A DNA stretch of 64,000 bases from Cyanobacterium stanieri PCC 7202 (GCA_000317655.1 CP003940.1:434001-498000); one strand, 5' to 3'; positions 1-9,046 are shown, numbered from the stretch's first letter. Translations and numbers: made by a program. Notes: a model not told the origin generated them from the sequence alone.

Positions 1-76
1 CTTCACTCAAAAATGTTTCGATAACATCAAAATTATCTGGCTCATCATCAACAACTAAAATGGTGTAATTTTTCAT
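1..76 (-). CDS. response regulator receiver domain, N-terminal fragment (cut by window edge)
   Basis: An ATG at 74-76 on the minus strand opens a frame that runs off the left edge. The 25 visible residues start MKNYTILVVDDEPDNFDVIE, the beta-1 strand and acidic DDE pocket of a CheY-like receiver domain. The phospho-acceptor Asp and any output domain lie outside the window, so the class of regulator cannot be told. The next gene reads away from it, so this is the start of a leftward unit. Confidence 0.75.
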   Translation of the reverse strand, partial: MKNYTILVVDDEPDNFDVIETFLSE

Positions 77-706
77 ATATAATCTCTTATTTTGTCATTT
101 TTATGACTCTACTTATAAGAGTATTATAACAGAAAATTTTATTCACAAAATACACTTGATTGCCCTGTATATATATAAATATAAAGCTAAATAACGATAA
201 TTTATAATCATATTTATTGATTTCATCACTTAAGTAATACTTAAGTTGTTTAATATTTTAGTAATTTATTATTAAGTAATATTGCTGATAATTTAGATAA
301 TAAAAATTGTGATTTGATTTAATGAAGAAGCTGAAAATTCATAAATAACTAGTTACGCACAAAATCCCATCGTCAAAATAATTTAATCATTGATCAAGTA
401 AAGCCATCTATAAAATTGATATGACTAGCAATAATTCTCTCAATCCTATCCAATAAGGTTTAAGAATTGCTGTTGTTGCTACAGCATCTGTCGTGGAAAC
501 TATCCAACATAGAGAAAGATTTAATCAAAAAATTAGCAAGTTAATCTGAGACTTATAGGGAAAATCTGAGTGCACCTCAGTTAAGCCTAAGCCTAGCTGT
601 ATACCTACTTTTGATACTGTGGAGTTGTTATCTAAATTTTTGGTATTTTATTTTTATCAATTGATTCCAAAATGCTAAAATTAAATTTTAGCCCCAAGGT
701 TGAGCC
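77..706. other. 630-bp AT-rich gap between divergent genes
   Basis: This gap separates the leftward response regulator from the rightward kinase. Apart from the decayed small ORF at 421-549 I see no gene, tRNA or clear terminator. The first 350 bases are very AT-rich. Promoters for both flanking genes should lie here, but no box is clear enough to place. Confidence 0.5.
421..549 (+). pseudogene. decayed small cyanobacterial ORF with an in-frame stop
   Basis: From ATG at 421 the frame reads MTSNNSLNPIQ, then TAA at 454-456, then GLRIAVVATASVVETIQH and onward to a TGA at 547-549. The block with pattern GLRIAV-ATAS-VETIQ resembles, from memory, the start of a small conserved cyanobacterial protein family of about 100-130 residues. 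Here it has a stop at codon 12 and ends after 42 codons, so it looks like a truncated relic. Chance resemblance is possible because the stretch is short. Confidence 0.4.
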
Positions 707-2800
707 ATGAGTAAGTGCTTTAATCCTGACTGCCTAACAGAAAACTATCCCCATGATGATACGTGCAAAAATTGCGGGTCCAAGTTAATCCTCAAAAGTC
801 GTTATCGTGCCATCAGAATTATTGGGGAGGGGGGTTTTGGCAGAACTTTTTATGGGGTAGATGAAGCTGACGGGGTTAAATCTCCATGTGTGATTAAACA
901 ATTTTTACCCCAAGCACAGGGTAGCAATAATCGAAAAAAAGCTAAGGCTCTTTTTGCCCAAGAGGCGAAGCAGTTGGAAAAATTAGGCTCTCATCCACAG
1001 ATACCGAAGTTTTTTGATTATTTCAGCCAAGATAATCATCAGTATCTATTACAAGAATTTATTGATGGAGATAATTTGGCTCAAGAGTTAGCCCTAGAGG
1101 GGGTTTTTGGCGAGAAAAAAGTAAGAGATTTATTGCTTAATCTTTTGCCTGTGTTGAAGTTTGTCCATGACAATCAAGTTATACACCGAGATATAAAACC
1201 AGAAAATATTATCCGTCGTCCCAGGGATAATCAATGGTTTTTGGTAGATTTTGGTGCGTCTAAGGTGGTGCAAAATGCGGATTTGGCGGTGACAAGTACG
1301 GTGATTGGTTCTGCTCAATATTCAGCCCCTGAGCAGACTTTTGGCAAGACCAATTATTATAGTGATTTGTATAGCTTGGGGGTGACTTGTCTTTATCTGA
1401 TTACGGGTATCAAGCCTTTTGATTTATTTGATACGGGGGAAGGGGAGTGGGTATGGCGAGATTATTTAGTTAAAAATCCCATTAGTGAGGGTTTGGGTAG
1501 GGTATTGGATAAGTTGGTGGAGAGTCGAATTAATAAGCGTTTCCAGACGGTGGATGAGGTTTTGGAGGCTTTGGATAAGGTGGAGGATGTGGTGGCTCAA
1601 AGTTCTGCTGATTTATATTTTGAGCGGGGTAACTATTATTTGGAGTTGCAGGATTATAAAAATGCTTTGGATTGTTTTCAGAATGTCATTAGAATTGATC
1701 CAAGTTATGGTTTTGCTTATCAGAGAAGGGATTTTGCTCATCAGCAGTTGGCAAAGTTGGATCGCAAGGGTAATTTATCTTGGAGGCTAAAAAAAGTGTT
1801 GCAGTTATCTCCTTTTGTGGCTTTCGGGGCGATCGCACTTTACGCTTTATTACCAACTTCTGGGAGGATGGTTGATGTGGTTAATCCTGTGGAGGCGGAG
1901 TCTGTGGAAGTGAATTCCCGTGATTTTTCGGATTTATTACCCTCACGATATTATGAATTAGGTAATAGAGCCTATGATAGAGGGAGTTATGATGTGGCGA
2001 TTATCCATTATAGTTCTGCTTTGCGTCAAGATCCCAACTATGTGGATGCTTATAATAACCGTGGTATTTCTTATCATGCCTTGGGAGAATACGAAAAGGC
2101 GATCGCCGATTATGAGCGTATTATGGAATTAGATCCTCGTTATATGAGGGCTTATTACAATCGTGGCAATGCCTACAAGTTTTTGGGAGAATATGAAAGG
2201 GCGATCGCCGATTATCGTCAAGCTGTTAACCTAGATCCTACTTATACCCATGCTTATTACAATCTGGGTAACACCTACAGAGACTTGGGAGAAGAAGAAA
2301 AAGCCATCATTGAATATGATATTGTCATCGCCCTTGATAACAGTTACAAAAATGCCCATTACAATCGGGGCATCGCCAACTACAATTTGGGTGATTATGA
2401 GGAGTCTATTCGGGATAATACTGAGGTTTTGACCCTTGATGCGGAAGATACCAATGCACTTATCAATCGGGGTAACAGTTATTTTAACCTGGAACTGTAT
2501 GACCAAGCCATGGCGGACTATAACAGAGTGATTGAACTAGATCCTGATTATCAAATCGCCTATTACAATCGGGGTAACGTTTATCGAGTGCGAGAAAACT
2601 ATCAAAGGGCGATCGCTGATTATCAAAAATCCCTTGACTTAAACCCCAATCATCTCGACTCTCACAATAATATGGCCCTATCCTACGAAAAAATGGGTAA
2701 CATACAAAGAGCCATAGAAGGGTACCAAAGGGCGATCGCCCTTAACCCTAACTATCAATTAGCCATAGATAACCTCAATCGACTACAATCAAACCCTTAA
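707..2800 (+). CDS. Ser/Thr protein kinase with N-terminal zinc ribbon and C-terminal TPR repeats
   Basis: A 697-residue Hanks-type kinase. An N-terminal four-cysteine ribbon (C4, C9, C20, C23) precedes the kinase domain (about 33-295): glycine loop GEGGFG at 40-45, catalytic Lys64 in VIKQF, HRDIKPEN at 160-167, DFG at 181-183 and APEQ at 207-210. A single TPR-like unit follows at about 303-340, then one membrane segment near 368-386, then about seven TPR units to the C-terminus. The TPR part is therefore on the other side of the membrane from the kinase and probably binds protein partners. All catalytic motifs are intact. The substrate is unknown. Its stop codon overlaps that of the convergent neighbour. 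A relative with the same ribbon-kinase front lies at 40835-42355. Confidence 0.93.
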   Translation: MSKCFNPDCLTENYPHDDTCKNCGSKLILKSRYRAIRIIGEGGFGRTFYGVDEADGVKSPCVIKQFLPQAQGSNNRKKAKALFAQEAKQLEKLGSHPQIPKFFDYFSQDNHQYLLQEFIDGDNLAQELALEGVFGEKKVRDLLLNLLPVLKFVHDNQVIHRDIKPENIIRRPRDNQWFLVDFGASKVVQNADLAVTSTVIGSAQYSAPEQTFGKTNYYSDLYSLGVTCLYLITGIKPFDLFDTGEGEWVWRDYLVKNPISEGLGRVLDKLVESRINKRFQTVDEVLEALDKVEDVVAQSSADLYFERGNYYLELQDYKNALDCFQNVIRIDPSYGFAYQRRDFAHQQLAKLDRKGNLSWRLKKVLQLSPFVAFGAIALYALLPTSGRMVDVVNPVEAESVEVNSRDFSDLLPSRYYELGNRAYDRGSYDVAIIHYSSALRQDPNYVDAYNNRGISYHALGEYEKAIADYERIMELDPRYMRAYYNRGNAYKFLGEYERAIADYRQAVNLDPTYTHAYYNLGNTYRDLGEEEKAIIEYDIVIALDNSYKNAHYNRGIANYNLGDYEESIRDNTEVLTLDAEDTNALINRGNSYFNLELYDQAMADYNRVIELDPDYQIAYYNRGNVYRVRENYQRAIADYQKSLDLNPNHLDSHNNMALSYEKMGNIQRAIEGYQRAIALNPNYQLAIDNLNRLQSNP

Positions 2801-4107
2801 TCCCCCACATATTGCACCCGATAAACCACATCATTAGCCTCCTCCGTAAACAATAAACTACCATCATCCAACACCAAAACCCCCACCGGGCGACCCCAAG
2901 TAGAAGGACCCGCAGGATCCGTTAAAAACCCCGTCAGAAAGTCCTCATAATAACCTCGAGGTTCCCCATTTTCATCAAAAGGCACAAACACCAACTTATA
3001 ACCAGTACCCTCACTGCGATTCCAAGAACCCCGAAACGCCACAAAAGCACCATTACGATACCTTTCAGGAAACGTATCCCCATCATAAAACTGCATTCCC
3101 AACGGTGCAGAATGAGACTTAATCAACACCTCTGGCATAATCGTACGACTCACCAACTCAGGATTAACACTCTCCCCATTACTATCCGTATGACGAGGAT
3201 CCAACAATTCAGGGGTAAAATAACTATAAGGCCAACCGTAAAACCCTCCCTCCTGCACACTGGTAAAGAAATCGGGTACCAAATCATCCCCCAAGCCATC
3301 CCTCTCATTAACAGTAGTGAATAAACGATTAGTCAAAGGGTGAAAATCTAACCCAACGGGATTTCGTAAACCAAAAGCAAAAGTTTCTTGATTATTTCCA
3401 TCAAAATCCATGGTCTGAATAGAAGCCCTCGGCAACTCCTCCACATCATTATTAGAACGAGAACCGATGGACACATATAATTTATCCTCCGTAGGAGAAA
3501 CCACTACATTCCTTGTCCAATGTTGGTTATAACCGCCACCGGGTAACGTAGCAATTAATTCCCCTTCCCCTTCTAACTGATTTTGTCCTGAACTATAGGA
3601 ATATCGCCTAACACCATTATGATTGCCAAGGAAAAAGTAATTATCTGTAAATGCCATGCCAAAAGGAATATCCAAACCATTACTAACATCAGCAAATACT
3701 GATCTTTGATCTGCTACCCCATCACCATTAGTATCCTCCAGACGAGTAATACGATTATCCCTTGTCTCGGTGACTAATACATCCCCTTCAGGGGTAAGTT
3801 GTAACCAACGGGGATTATTTAAACCATCAGCATAAACATTGACCTCAAAACCTTCTGGCACATTAAAAACCCTATCGGAGGGAATAGGTAAAATTTCTGG
3901 AGGTGCCGAGGCGCTTTCCGTTGCAAAGGGTTCTGGTAATGCTTCCAAATCAATAATAATTGGCTCGGGATTAAGGGTATTAGTGGAAAGAGTCTCAATG
4001 TTATGATCATCGTTATTGTTGGACTCAGACGCAATTTCTTGATTTTGTTCCAGTTCACAAGCCCCTACAAAAAGCAAGGTTAAGGGCAATAAATATTTAA
4101 ATATCAT
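2797..4107 (-). CDS. PQQ-type sugar (sorbosone/glucose) dehydrogenase-like lipoprotein
   Basis: 436 residues. The N-terminus is a lipoprotein signal with lipobox VGAC (Cys17), followed by an acidic, Asn/Ser-rich linker of about 60 residues. The rest is a beta-propeller of the glucose/L-sorbosone dehydrogenase family: RNPVGLDFHP, HWTRNVVVSP and GRPVGVLVLDDGSLLFTEE are typical blade motifs. In the family PQQ is the cofactor and sugars are oxidised in the periplasm. Whether this organism makes PQQ cannot be seen here. The gene is monocistronic, and its TAA overlaps the stop of the convergent kinase by the shared TTAA. Family assignment is firm; substrate is not. Confidence 0.85.
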   Translation of the reverse strand: MIFKYLLPLTLLFVGACELEQNQEIASESNNNDDHNIETLSTNTLNPEPIIIDLEALPEPFATESASAPPEILPIPSDRVFNVPEGFEVNVYADGLNNPRWLQLTPEGDVLVTETRDNRITRLEDTNGDGVADQRSVFADVSNGLDIPFGMAFTDNYFFLGNHNGVRRYSYSSGQNQLEGEGELIATLPGGGYNQHWTRNVVVSPTEDKLYVSIGSRSNNDVEELPRASIQTMDFDGNNQETFAFGLRNPVGLDFHPLTNRLFTTVNERDGLGDDLVPDFFTSVQEGGFYGWPYSYFTPELLDPRHTDSNGESVNPELVSRTIMPEVLIKSHSAPLGMQFYDGDTFPERYRNGAFVAFRGSWNRSEGTGYKLVFVPFDENGEPRGYYEDFLTGFLTDPAGPSTWGRPVGVLVLDDGSLLFTEEANDVVYRVQYVGD

Positions 4108-4152
4108 CGTAAATCAAAATATATTAATTTTTTTTCTACGATAACTTAATTA

Positions 4153-4971
4153 TTAATTATTTCCTGTGGTCTGAGTATTTTCTACATGACCATTCATCGA
4201 TGGTTGTGAAGGATTTTCAGGTAAAGTGACAGAAAAATTTTCGAGGTGAAATTTAACTTGATTTTGAATTTCCTTGTTCAGCCAATTATTAAATAATTCC
4301 TCGATCAATCTTCTGGCGATATTCATATCCAATTGAGCAGGGATATATCTTTCCAGTCGCAAAATTACCACCCATTCGCCAATTCTGACGGGTGCTAATA
4401 CCTTTCCTTGTTGGGCAGTCATCAATAGTTGAGCGATTTGGGGATGGGGGACTGTTAATTCTACTGGCCCCACCACCCCACCAGTTTCTGCCTCGGGGCC
4501 TTGGGAAAATTCTCTGGCAAGGACGGCAAAGTCTTGTCCATCATCTTGGATTCTGAAAAATAATTCTTGGGCTTGTCCTACATTTTTAGTTCTGATCATC
4601 GAATAAATGACTCGATCTAGTTCTCTTTTTCTTCTTAGGTAGTAGGATTCTAGTTGAGGGCCGAAGGTTTTTTCTTTAAATTTATCTAGTTTGATACCCC
4701 TTAAAACTCTATTTTCCAATTGCTCTAGGGTCATGTAATTTCTTTCTAACCATGCCTTGAGTTGTTGTTGGTCGTTGGGTGCTATCTTCATTTGATTAAA
4801 AAATTGTTGATAGGCCATATTTTTTTCCTCTGGGGTACATTCAATATCGGCGATCGCACCATCTAAAATAATTTCGGTAGCTAAGGGTATAATAATTTGT
4901 TTTTCGGCCAAAATAGAAAATACATTTTCTTGAGTTATTTTGTGATCGCCAATTTCAATATAAGAACCCAT
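4153..4971 (-). CDS. parvulin-type peptidylprolyl isomerase (SurA/PrsA-like)
   Basis: 272 residues. The N-terminal half (about 10-110) is helical and SurA-like, and the PpiC/parvulin domain follows (about 120-215) with FAVLAREFSQGPEAETGGVVG, shown here only in part as REFSQGPEAETGGVVG, and a later GEWVVILRLERY strand. No signal peptide is visible, so the protein may act in the cytoplasm or be exported by a non-Sec route. Such proteins often sit beside type I secretion genes in cyanobacteria, but there is none here. It starts at ATG 4971 and is divergent from the AbrB-family gene across 173 bases that hold the Pho-box candidate. Confidence 0.82.
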   Translation of the reverse strand: MGSYIEIGDHKITQENVFSILAEKQIIIPLATEIILDGAIADIECTPEEKNMAYQQFFNQMKIAPNDQQQLKAWLERNYMTLEQLENRVLRGIKLDKFKEKTFGPQLESYYLRRKRELDRVIYSMIRTKNVGQAQELFFRIQDDGQDFAVLAREFSQGPEAETGGVVGPVELTVPHPQIAQLLMTAQQGKVLAPVRIGEWVVILRLERYIPAQLDMNIARRLIEELFNNWLNKEIQNQVKFHLENFSVTLPENPSQPSMNGHVENTQTTGNN

Positions 4972-5073
4972 AACAATTTTTAAAACTAATTTATCCCTAT
5001 TAATACTACAATAACTTGACCTTTTCTAGTGTCTTGATTATCTATCCAATCTAAGGACAAAATGGGTTCATTT

Positions 5074-5120
5074 CTTAACCAAAAATTAACATTTGTAGTT
5101 TCTTAACCTAAAATTAACAT
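5074..5120 (+). promoter_or_regulatory. putative Pho box (SphR/PhoB-type direct repeats)
   Basis: Two near-identical pairs of 8-mers are seen: CTTAACCA-AAA-ATTAACAT (5074-5092) and CTTAACCT-AAA-ATTAACAT (5102-5120). The 8-mers within a pair repeat every 11 bases. That is the CTTAACCT-type repeat with 3-base spacers known for cyanobacterial SphR (PhoB) sites. It lies 24 bases before the ATG at 5145 and about 100 bases upstream of the divergent isomerase start. Control by phosphate is an inference. If it serves the rightward gene, the transcript would be almost leaderless. Confidence 0.55.
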
Positions 5121-5144
5121 AGGTTCGATTATCAATACTATGAA

Positions 5145-6275
5145 ATGACAAAAACTATCACCATTGATAATGGGGAAATTTTCGCCCTCTGTAGTCTGTT
5201 GTTATTGGCGTTAACTTTTTCTTTTATCTTTGATTATCTTCATTTTCCTGTGGCTTGGTTTTTAGTACCTCTATTGGTCGCCATTATTTTTTCCATGGTC
5301 AAGGGCAAAATGGAATCATTTCCCCACTCTTTTGGTATGGTAGGACAAGGAATGATTGCCGTTGTGACGGCTAGTCACTTTTCCCTAGATAGTTTGGTGG
5401 ATGCCCGACACTATTTATTACCCTTATTCGGTGCTATTTTTATCACGGGAATATTTAGTTTATTAAATGGTTTTTTGCTTTGTAAAATAGCTAAAATTGA
5501 CCCCTGTTCTAGTTTTTTGGGTTCTATCCCTGGGGCAGGTTCGAGTTTGGTTGCCATGAGTGAAGAAATGGGGGCAGATGCGATCGCCGTTACTGTATTA
5601 CAATATGTCAGGATTTTACTGGTATCCCTCATAGTACCCAACATCGTCGGCTTTTATTTTTCTACCCCCGTCCTCGGTACACCCATAATCGAATCTTGTA
5701 ATCCAGAAATTTGTTTTACCCCCACCAACGAACTATTAATAACCGCAGACTTACCCACTTCCATCCTAACCGCCGTTGTCAAAACCGTTTTAATTATCCT
5801 TACTGTAACCCTCGCCATCCAAATTGGTAAACTAATCAAACTGCCATCAAATCTTTTCCTTGCCCCCTTTTTTAGTTGCCTAATTTTATTTTGGTTTATC
5901 CCCACCACCATTCCCCCCATCATATTCAGCATCGGCTTATTTTTACTTGGTTTATCCACGGGGATAAAATTTGACCTGCAAACCATCAACAAACTATTAA
6001 AAGCAGTGCTGATCGAAATTATTTTAGTAATTTTCTTAATCATCATTTGCTTTATCATCGGTTACGAATTTCATCAAATCACAGGACTAGATATGATGAG
6101 TTCCCTTTTAGGTACTACCCCCGGAGGCTTAAACACTATGACAGCCACCGCCCTAGAATTAGGAGGAGATTCGGGAATGGTTTTGACCATGCAAATGGTA
6201 CGAATGTTTTTTATTCTTACTTTTTCTCCCTTTTTTGCAGGGAGTATTTTGTACTCACCCCATCAAAATAATTAA
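5145..6275 (+). CDS. AbrB-family (Gneg_AbrB_dup) membrane protein
   Basis: 376 residues with about ten membrane segments. The protein is an internal duplication: each half carries a similar loop, GSIPGAGSSLVAMSEEMGAD near residue 126 and GTTPGGLNTMTATALELGGD near residue 325. This is the hallmark of the AbrB/ammonia-monooxygenase-like membrane family (TIGR03082 type), whose function is poorly known; transport has been suggested. It is unrelated to the DNA-binding AbrB. The start is the only Met before the first helix. The Pho-box candidate immediately upstream hints at expression under phosphate limitation. Confidence 0.85.
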   Translation: MTKTITIDNGEIFALCSLLLLALTFSFIFDYLHFPVAWFLVPLLVAIIFSMVKGKMESFPHSFGMVGQGMIAVVTASHFSLDSLVDARHYLLPLFGAIFITGIFSLLNGFLLCKIAKIDPCSSFLGSIPGAGSSLVAMSEEMGADAIAVTVLQYVRILLVSLIVPNIVGFYFSTPVLGTPIIESCNPEICFTPTNELLITADLPTSILTAVVKTVLIILTVTLAIQIGKLIKLPSNLFLAPFFSCLILFWFIPTTIPPIIFSIGLFLLGLSTGIKFDLQTINKLLKAVLIEIILVIFLIIICFIIGYEFHQITGLDMMSSLLGTTPGGLNTMTATALELGGDSGMVLTMQMVRMFFILTFSPFFAGSILYSPHQNN

Positions 6276-6342
6276 TAGATAATAAAGCCTCAACTTACGT
6301 TAAATTTTGAGAATAAAAAGAAATATCATAAAAGGACAATTA

Positions 6343-6654
6343 ATGAAATACTTTTTTTTAACTGAGGGTTGGGGTTATAAGCGAGTGTGGCAAAGGGGAG
6401 GTTTATGGGATACGGTGACATGGCGCCGCCCTCCCCATATTAGTTGTCTCAAAATTGGCATAGAAGAAAATGGAGAAATTTTATGGCTTTATGAAGTGGA
6501 AGAAGCTGTATTAATGGTAGAGGTTATGCCCTCTACTCCAGAGGCAAAAAAGAATAGTAATATCGGTCAAGTAGTTTTAAAAAGACTAATTGATTCTAGT
6601 CAGGTAATTGATGCCCTTGTATCTGCCAAAAAAGTTGTTAATGAAAATAGTTAG
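6343..6654 (+). CDS. small conserved cyanobacterial protein, function unknown
   Basis: 103 residues from the ATG at 6343, which has AAAGGA eight bases upstream; a TTG 36 bases earlier would add a basic, unlikely extension. The sequence begins MKYFFLTEGWGYKRVWQRGG and is soluble and rich in Trp and aromatic residues in its first half. It looks like a conserved cyanobacterial hypothetical. It follows the AbrB-family gene by 67 bases on the same strand and may be co-transcribed. No function can be assigned. Confidence 0.7.
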   Translation: MKYFFLTEGWGYKRVWQRGGLWDTVTWRRPPHISCLKIGIEENGEILWLYEVEEAVLMVEVMPSTPEAKKNSNIGQVVLKRLIDSSQVIDALVSAKKVVNENS

Positions 6655-6689
6655 GGTGTCTTGATTATTATCACTCACCCCTACTACAA

Positions 6690-7481
6690 TTAATTCTTTT
6701 TCCCTGGGATAGGCCCTCGGCGAGAGGAATCTGTGCTAGAAGCGACCATAAACTCATAAAGAGTCTTGATTTTATCATTACTTATCATGGTCGATAATTT
6801 TTCTAGGGCTTGGTCAAGGATGAGTCCTGAGCGATATAGAATACGATAGGCTTCTTTAAGCTCTTTTATTTCTTCTGGGCTGAAGTTATTTCGTTTCAGG
6901 GCAACACTATTTAAAGCCCTTACCCTCGATGGATTTCCTTCCACCAACATAAAAGGCGGTACATCTCTTTCAATGCGACTCATACCCCCTAACATTGCCA
7001 TGGTACCAATTCGCACGAACTGATGTACTCCTAACATACCGCCAATGACGGCTTTAGAGTCCACCTGCACATGACCAGCTAAACTGACGGAGTTGGCGAT
7101 GACCACTCTATCTTTGATGATGCAGTTATGGGCTACGTGGACATAGGCCATCAATAAATTATCGTTCCCAATAATGGTATATTCTCCCTCTTCTGTGGCT
7201 CGATTGAGAGTGACAAATTCACGGATTAAGTTGCGATCGCCTATTTTTAACCCCGTAGGAGCGCCCTTATACTTCAAATCTTGGGGATCTAAACCAATAG
7301 CCGCCCCCGGATAAATTTTATTATCAGCACCGATTTCCGTATTACCTTGGATGACAACATTAGCACCGACAACGGTATTCGCCCCAATTTTTACCCCTGC
7401 CCCAATTACCGCATTAGGTTCAACGGTGACGGTAGGATCTAATTCAGCCTTTTTATCAATAATCGCAGTAGGATGTATCAC
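6690..7481 (-). CDS. lpxA: acyl-ACP--UDP-N-acetylglucosamine O-acyltransferase
   Basis: 263 residues, the usual LpxA length. It catalyses the first step of lipid A synthesis, transferring a 3-hydroxyacyl chain from ACP to UDP-GlcNAc in the cytoplasm. The left-handed beta-helix hexapeptide repeats run from residue 1 to about 190, with the catalytic-region motif AYVHVAHNC near 112-120 and GMLGVHQFVRIG after it. The C-terminal part is helical. The start is GTG at 7481 because an in-frame stop lies just upstream. It follows fabZ by 29 bases, forming a fabZ-lpxA operon. Confidence 0.95.
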   Translation of the reverse strand: MIHPTAIIDKKAELDPTVTVEPNAVIGAGVKIGANTVVGANVVIQGNTEIGADNKIYPGAAIGLDPQDLKYKGAPTGLKIGDRNLIREFVTLNRATEEGEYTIIGNDNLLMAYVHVAHNCIIKDRVVIANSVSLAGHVQVDSKAVIGGMLGVHQFVRIGTMAMLGGMSRIERDVPPFMLVEGNPSRVRALNSVALKRNNFSPEEIKELKEAYRILYRSGLILDQALEKLSTMISNDKIKTLYEFMVASSTDSSRRGPIPGKKN

Positions 7482-7510
7482 GGTTATTTAAAATTGTATT
7501 AACGATGAAA

Positions 7511-7990
7511 TTAGTCGATCAAAGAAAATAACATTTCTCCTTGCACAGCTAGTTGACCATCAACTAAACCTTGCCCTTGCATTTTAGCAATACGATTACG
7601 TCTGAGGGACAATAGTTCCACAGTCATAATTAATTGATCTCCCGGTACTACAGGACGACGAAAACGAACCTTATCGATGCCCCCAAAAGCGAAAAATTTT
7701 CCCCTCATACCGGGCAAAAGAGTTAAAATAACTCCCCCCACCTGTGCCATGGCTTCTATTTGTAAAACCCCCGGCATCAAAGGCTTTCCAGGAATATGTC
7801 CGGGGAAATACGGTTCATTGATAGTGACATTTTTAATGCCTACCGCCTTTTCTCCCGGTACATAATCAATAATGCGATCTACTAAAGCAAAAGGATAACG
7901 ATGGGGTAATAAATCCTGGATTTCTTCAACGGTGAAGGTTGTTTGTATATTCTGTTCTGAGTTGGTTTCTGGGGTAACGCTCTTTTCCAT
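7511..7990 (-). CDS. fabZ: 3-hydroxyacyl-[ACP] dehydratase FabZ
   Basis: 159 residues from the ATG at 7990 (a TTG directly before it is less likely). FabZ dehydrates 3-hydroxyacyl-ACP in fatty-acid elongation. Key motifs are [13 protein letters not shown], then [23 protein letters not shown] (quoted in part: [20 protein letters not shown]), which carries the catalytic His and Glu. It is the first gene of the leftward fabZ-lpxA pair, so fatty-acid and lipid A synthesis share the 3-hydroxyacyl-ACP branch point here. lpxC, often just upstream in cyanobacteria, is not adjacent. Confidence 0.95.
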   Translation of the reverse strand: MEKSVTPETNSEQNIQTTFTVEEIQDLLPHRYPFALVDRIIDYVPGEKAVGIKNVTINEPYFPGHIPGKPLMPGVLQIEAMAQVGGVILTLLPGMRGKFFAFGGIDKVRFRRPVVPGDQLIMTVELLSLRRNRIAKMQGQGLVDGQLAVQGEMLFSLID

Positions 7991-8308
7991 CAACTTTTTT
8001 CTTTATTTTCATCAACAATACTTCTTATTAGGGATGCACACCCTAATAAACCCACATAAGAATATCATGATTTTGCCCTTAATATATTTTCTGGTCTGCC
8101 CAAAAAGTGAACTCATAAGGGTAGGTATTAGGTATCAAGTTACAGATTACAAGTTAAAATCCTTATAGAATAAAGGCTACAACATAATATTTATCTAAAA
8201 AAAATCATTAAAAAGCCTCTTTTGCCTCACTTTTTTATTCATAGTAGAATAAGCTAAGAATTTTCAGCGTAAACAAAGTATATTTAAACCTTCTAGCCAA
8301 AAATAATA
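7991..8308. other. 318-bp divergent gap with one dyad
   Basis: The gap lies between divergent fabZ and the HAD phosphatase. A perfect dyad ATTAGGG-N7-CCCTAAT sits at 8027-8047, about 40 bases upstream of fabZ. It could be an operator or an RNA hairpin in the fabZ leader. The rest is AT-rich with no gene that I can support. Confidence 0.4.
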
Positions 8309-9046
8309 ATGAAAACCATCACCTGTAAAGGGAAAAAATTTGAAAATATAGAAGCCATCATTTTCGACAAAGACGGCACATTAGCAGACTCCGAGAGCTT
8401 TTTACGAGAACTAGCCTTCAAACGTGCCAGATTAATTGATGCCCAAATCCCCGGTATTGGCGAACCCCTCTTAATGGCGTATGGCGTAGAAGCAGACTAT
8501 CTCAACCCCACAGGGTTAATGGCAGTAGGTAGTCACCAAGAAAACCTCATTGTCTCCGCAGGATATATCGCCGAAACAGGTAGAAGCTGGTTTGAATCTC
8601 TCAACATTGCCAGAAAAGGCTTTGATGAAGCTGATAAATCCCTTCCCAATCGAGGCAACACCTCCCCCCTATTTGCAGGAAGTTTAGAAGTATTACAAAC
8701 CCTATCAGAGGCAGGATTACCCCTCGGCATCCTCTCCGCCGACAGCACCAAAGGGGTCGCTGATTTTGTGGCAAATCACCAACTAATCCCCTACATTAAT
8801 CTGATCATGGGCGTAGATAGCGGACTTTCAAAACCAGATCCACGCTTATTCCTTCAAGCCTGTGAAAAGATGAATGTTTCCCCCCAAAAAACCTTGATGA
8901 TAGGTGATTCTCAGGGAGACATTGCCATGGCAAAAAATGCAGGTGCGGCGGGGGTAATCGGCATTTGTTGGCATAACCCCCAAGCCCATCATCTTGATAG
9001 CGCTGATGTGGTAATTTCTGATTTAGCCATGGTTGGTGTAGATTAA
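8309..9046 (+). CDS. HAD-superfamily hydrolase (phosphoglycolate phosphatase-like)
   Basis: 245 residues with all HAD motifs: nucleophile motif DKDGT at 20-24, a Thr/Ser motif LGILSADST in the middle, the motif III Lys in GLSKPDPRLF, and motif IV MIGDSQGDIAMA. A helical cap lies between motifs I and II (subfamily IA). The family hydrolyses small phosphate esters in the cytoplasm; 2-phosphoglycolate is one possible substrate in a photorespiring cyanobacterium, but the sequence does not prove it. It is followed after 37 bases by the carboxypeptidase on the same strand. Confidence 0.85.
   Translation: MKTITCKGKKFENIEAIIFDKDGTLADSESFLRELAFKRARLIDAQIPGIGEPLLMAYGVEADYLNPTGLMAVGSHQENLIVSAGYIAETGRSWFESLNIARKGFDEADKSLPNRGNTSPLFAGSLEVLQTLSEAGLPLGILSADSTKGVADFVANHQLIPYINLIMGVDSGLSKPDPRLFLQACEKMNVSPQKTLMIGDSQGDIAMAKNAGAAGVIGICWHNPQAHHLDSADVVISDLAMVGVD

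Noticed and set aside
1485-1790. 101-residue Trp-rich frame inside the first kinase gene
   Set aside because: Out-of-frame shadow with unnatural composition; the kinase frame is clearly the real one.
5128-5141. -10 box for the AbrB-family gene (GATTAT or TACTAT)
   Set aside because: Both sit so close to the ATG that the assignment is not safe; kept only as a remark on the Pho box.
7932-8168. 78-residue rightward frame across the fabZ start
   Set aside because: Antisense to fabZ and the divergent gap; no ribosome site and no protein-like pattern.
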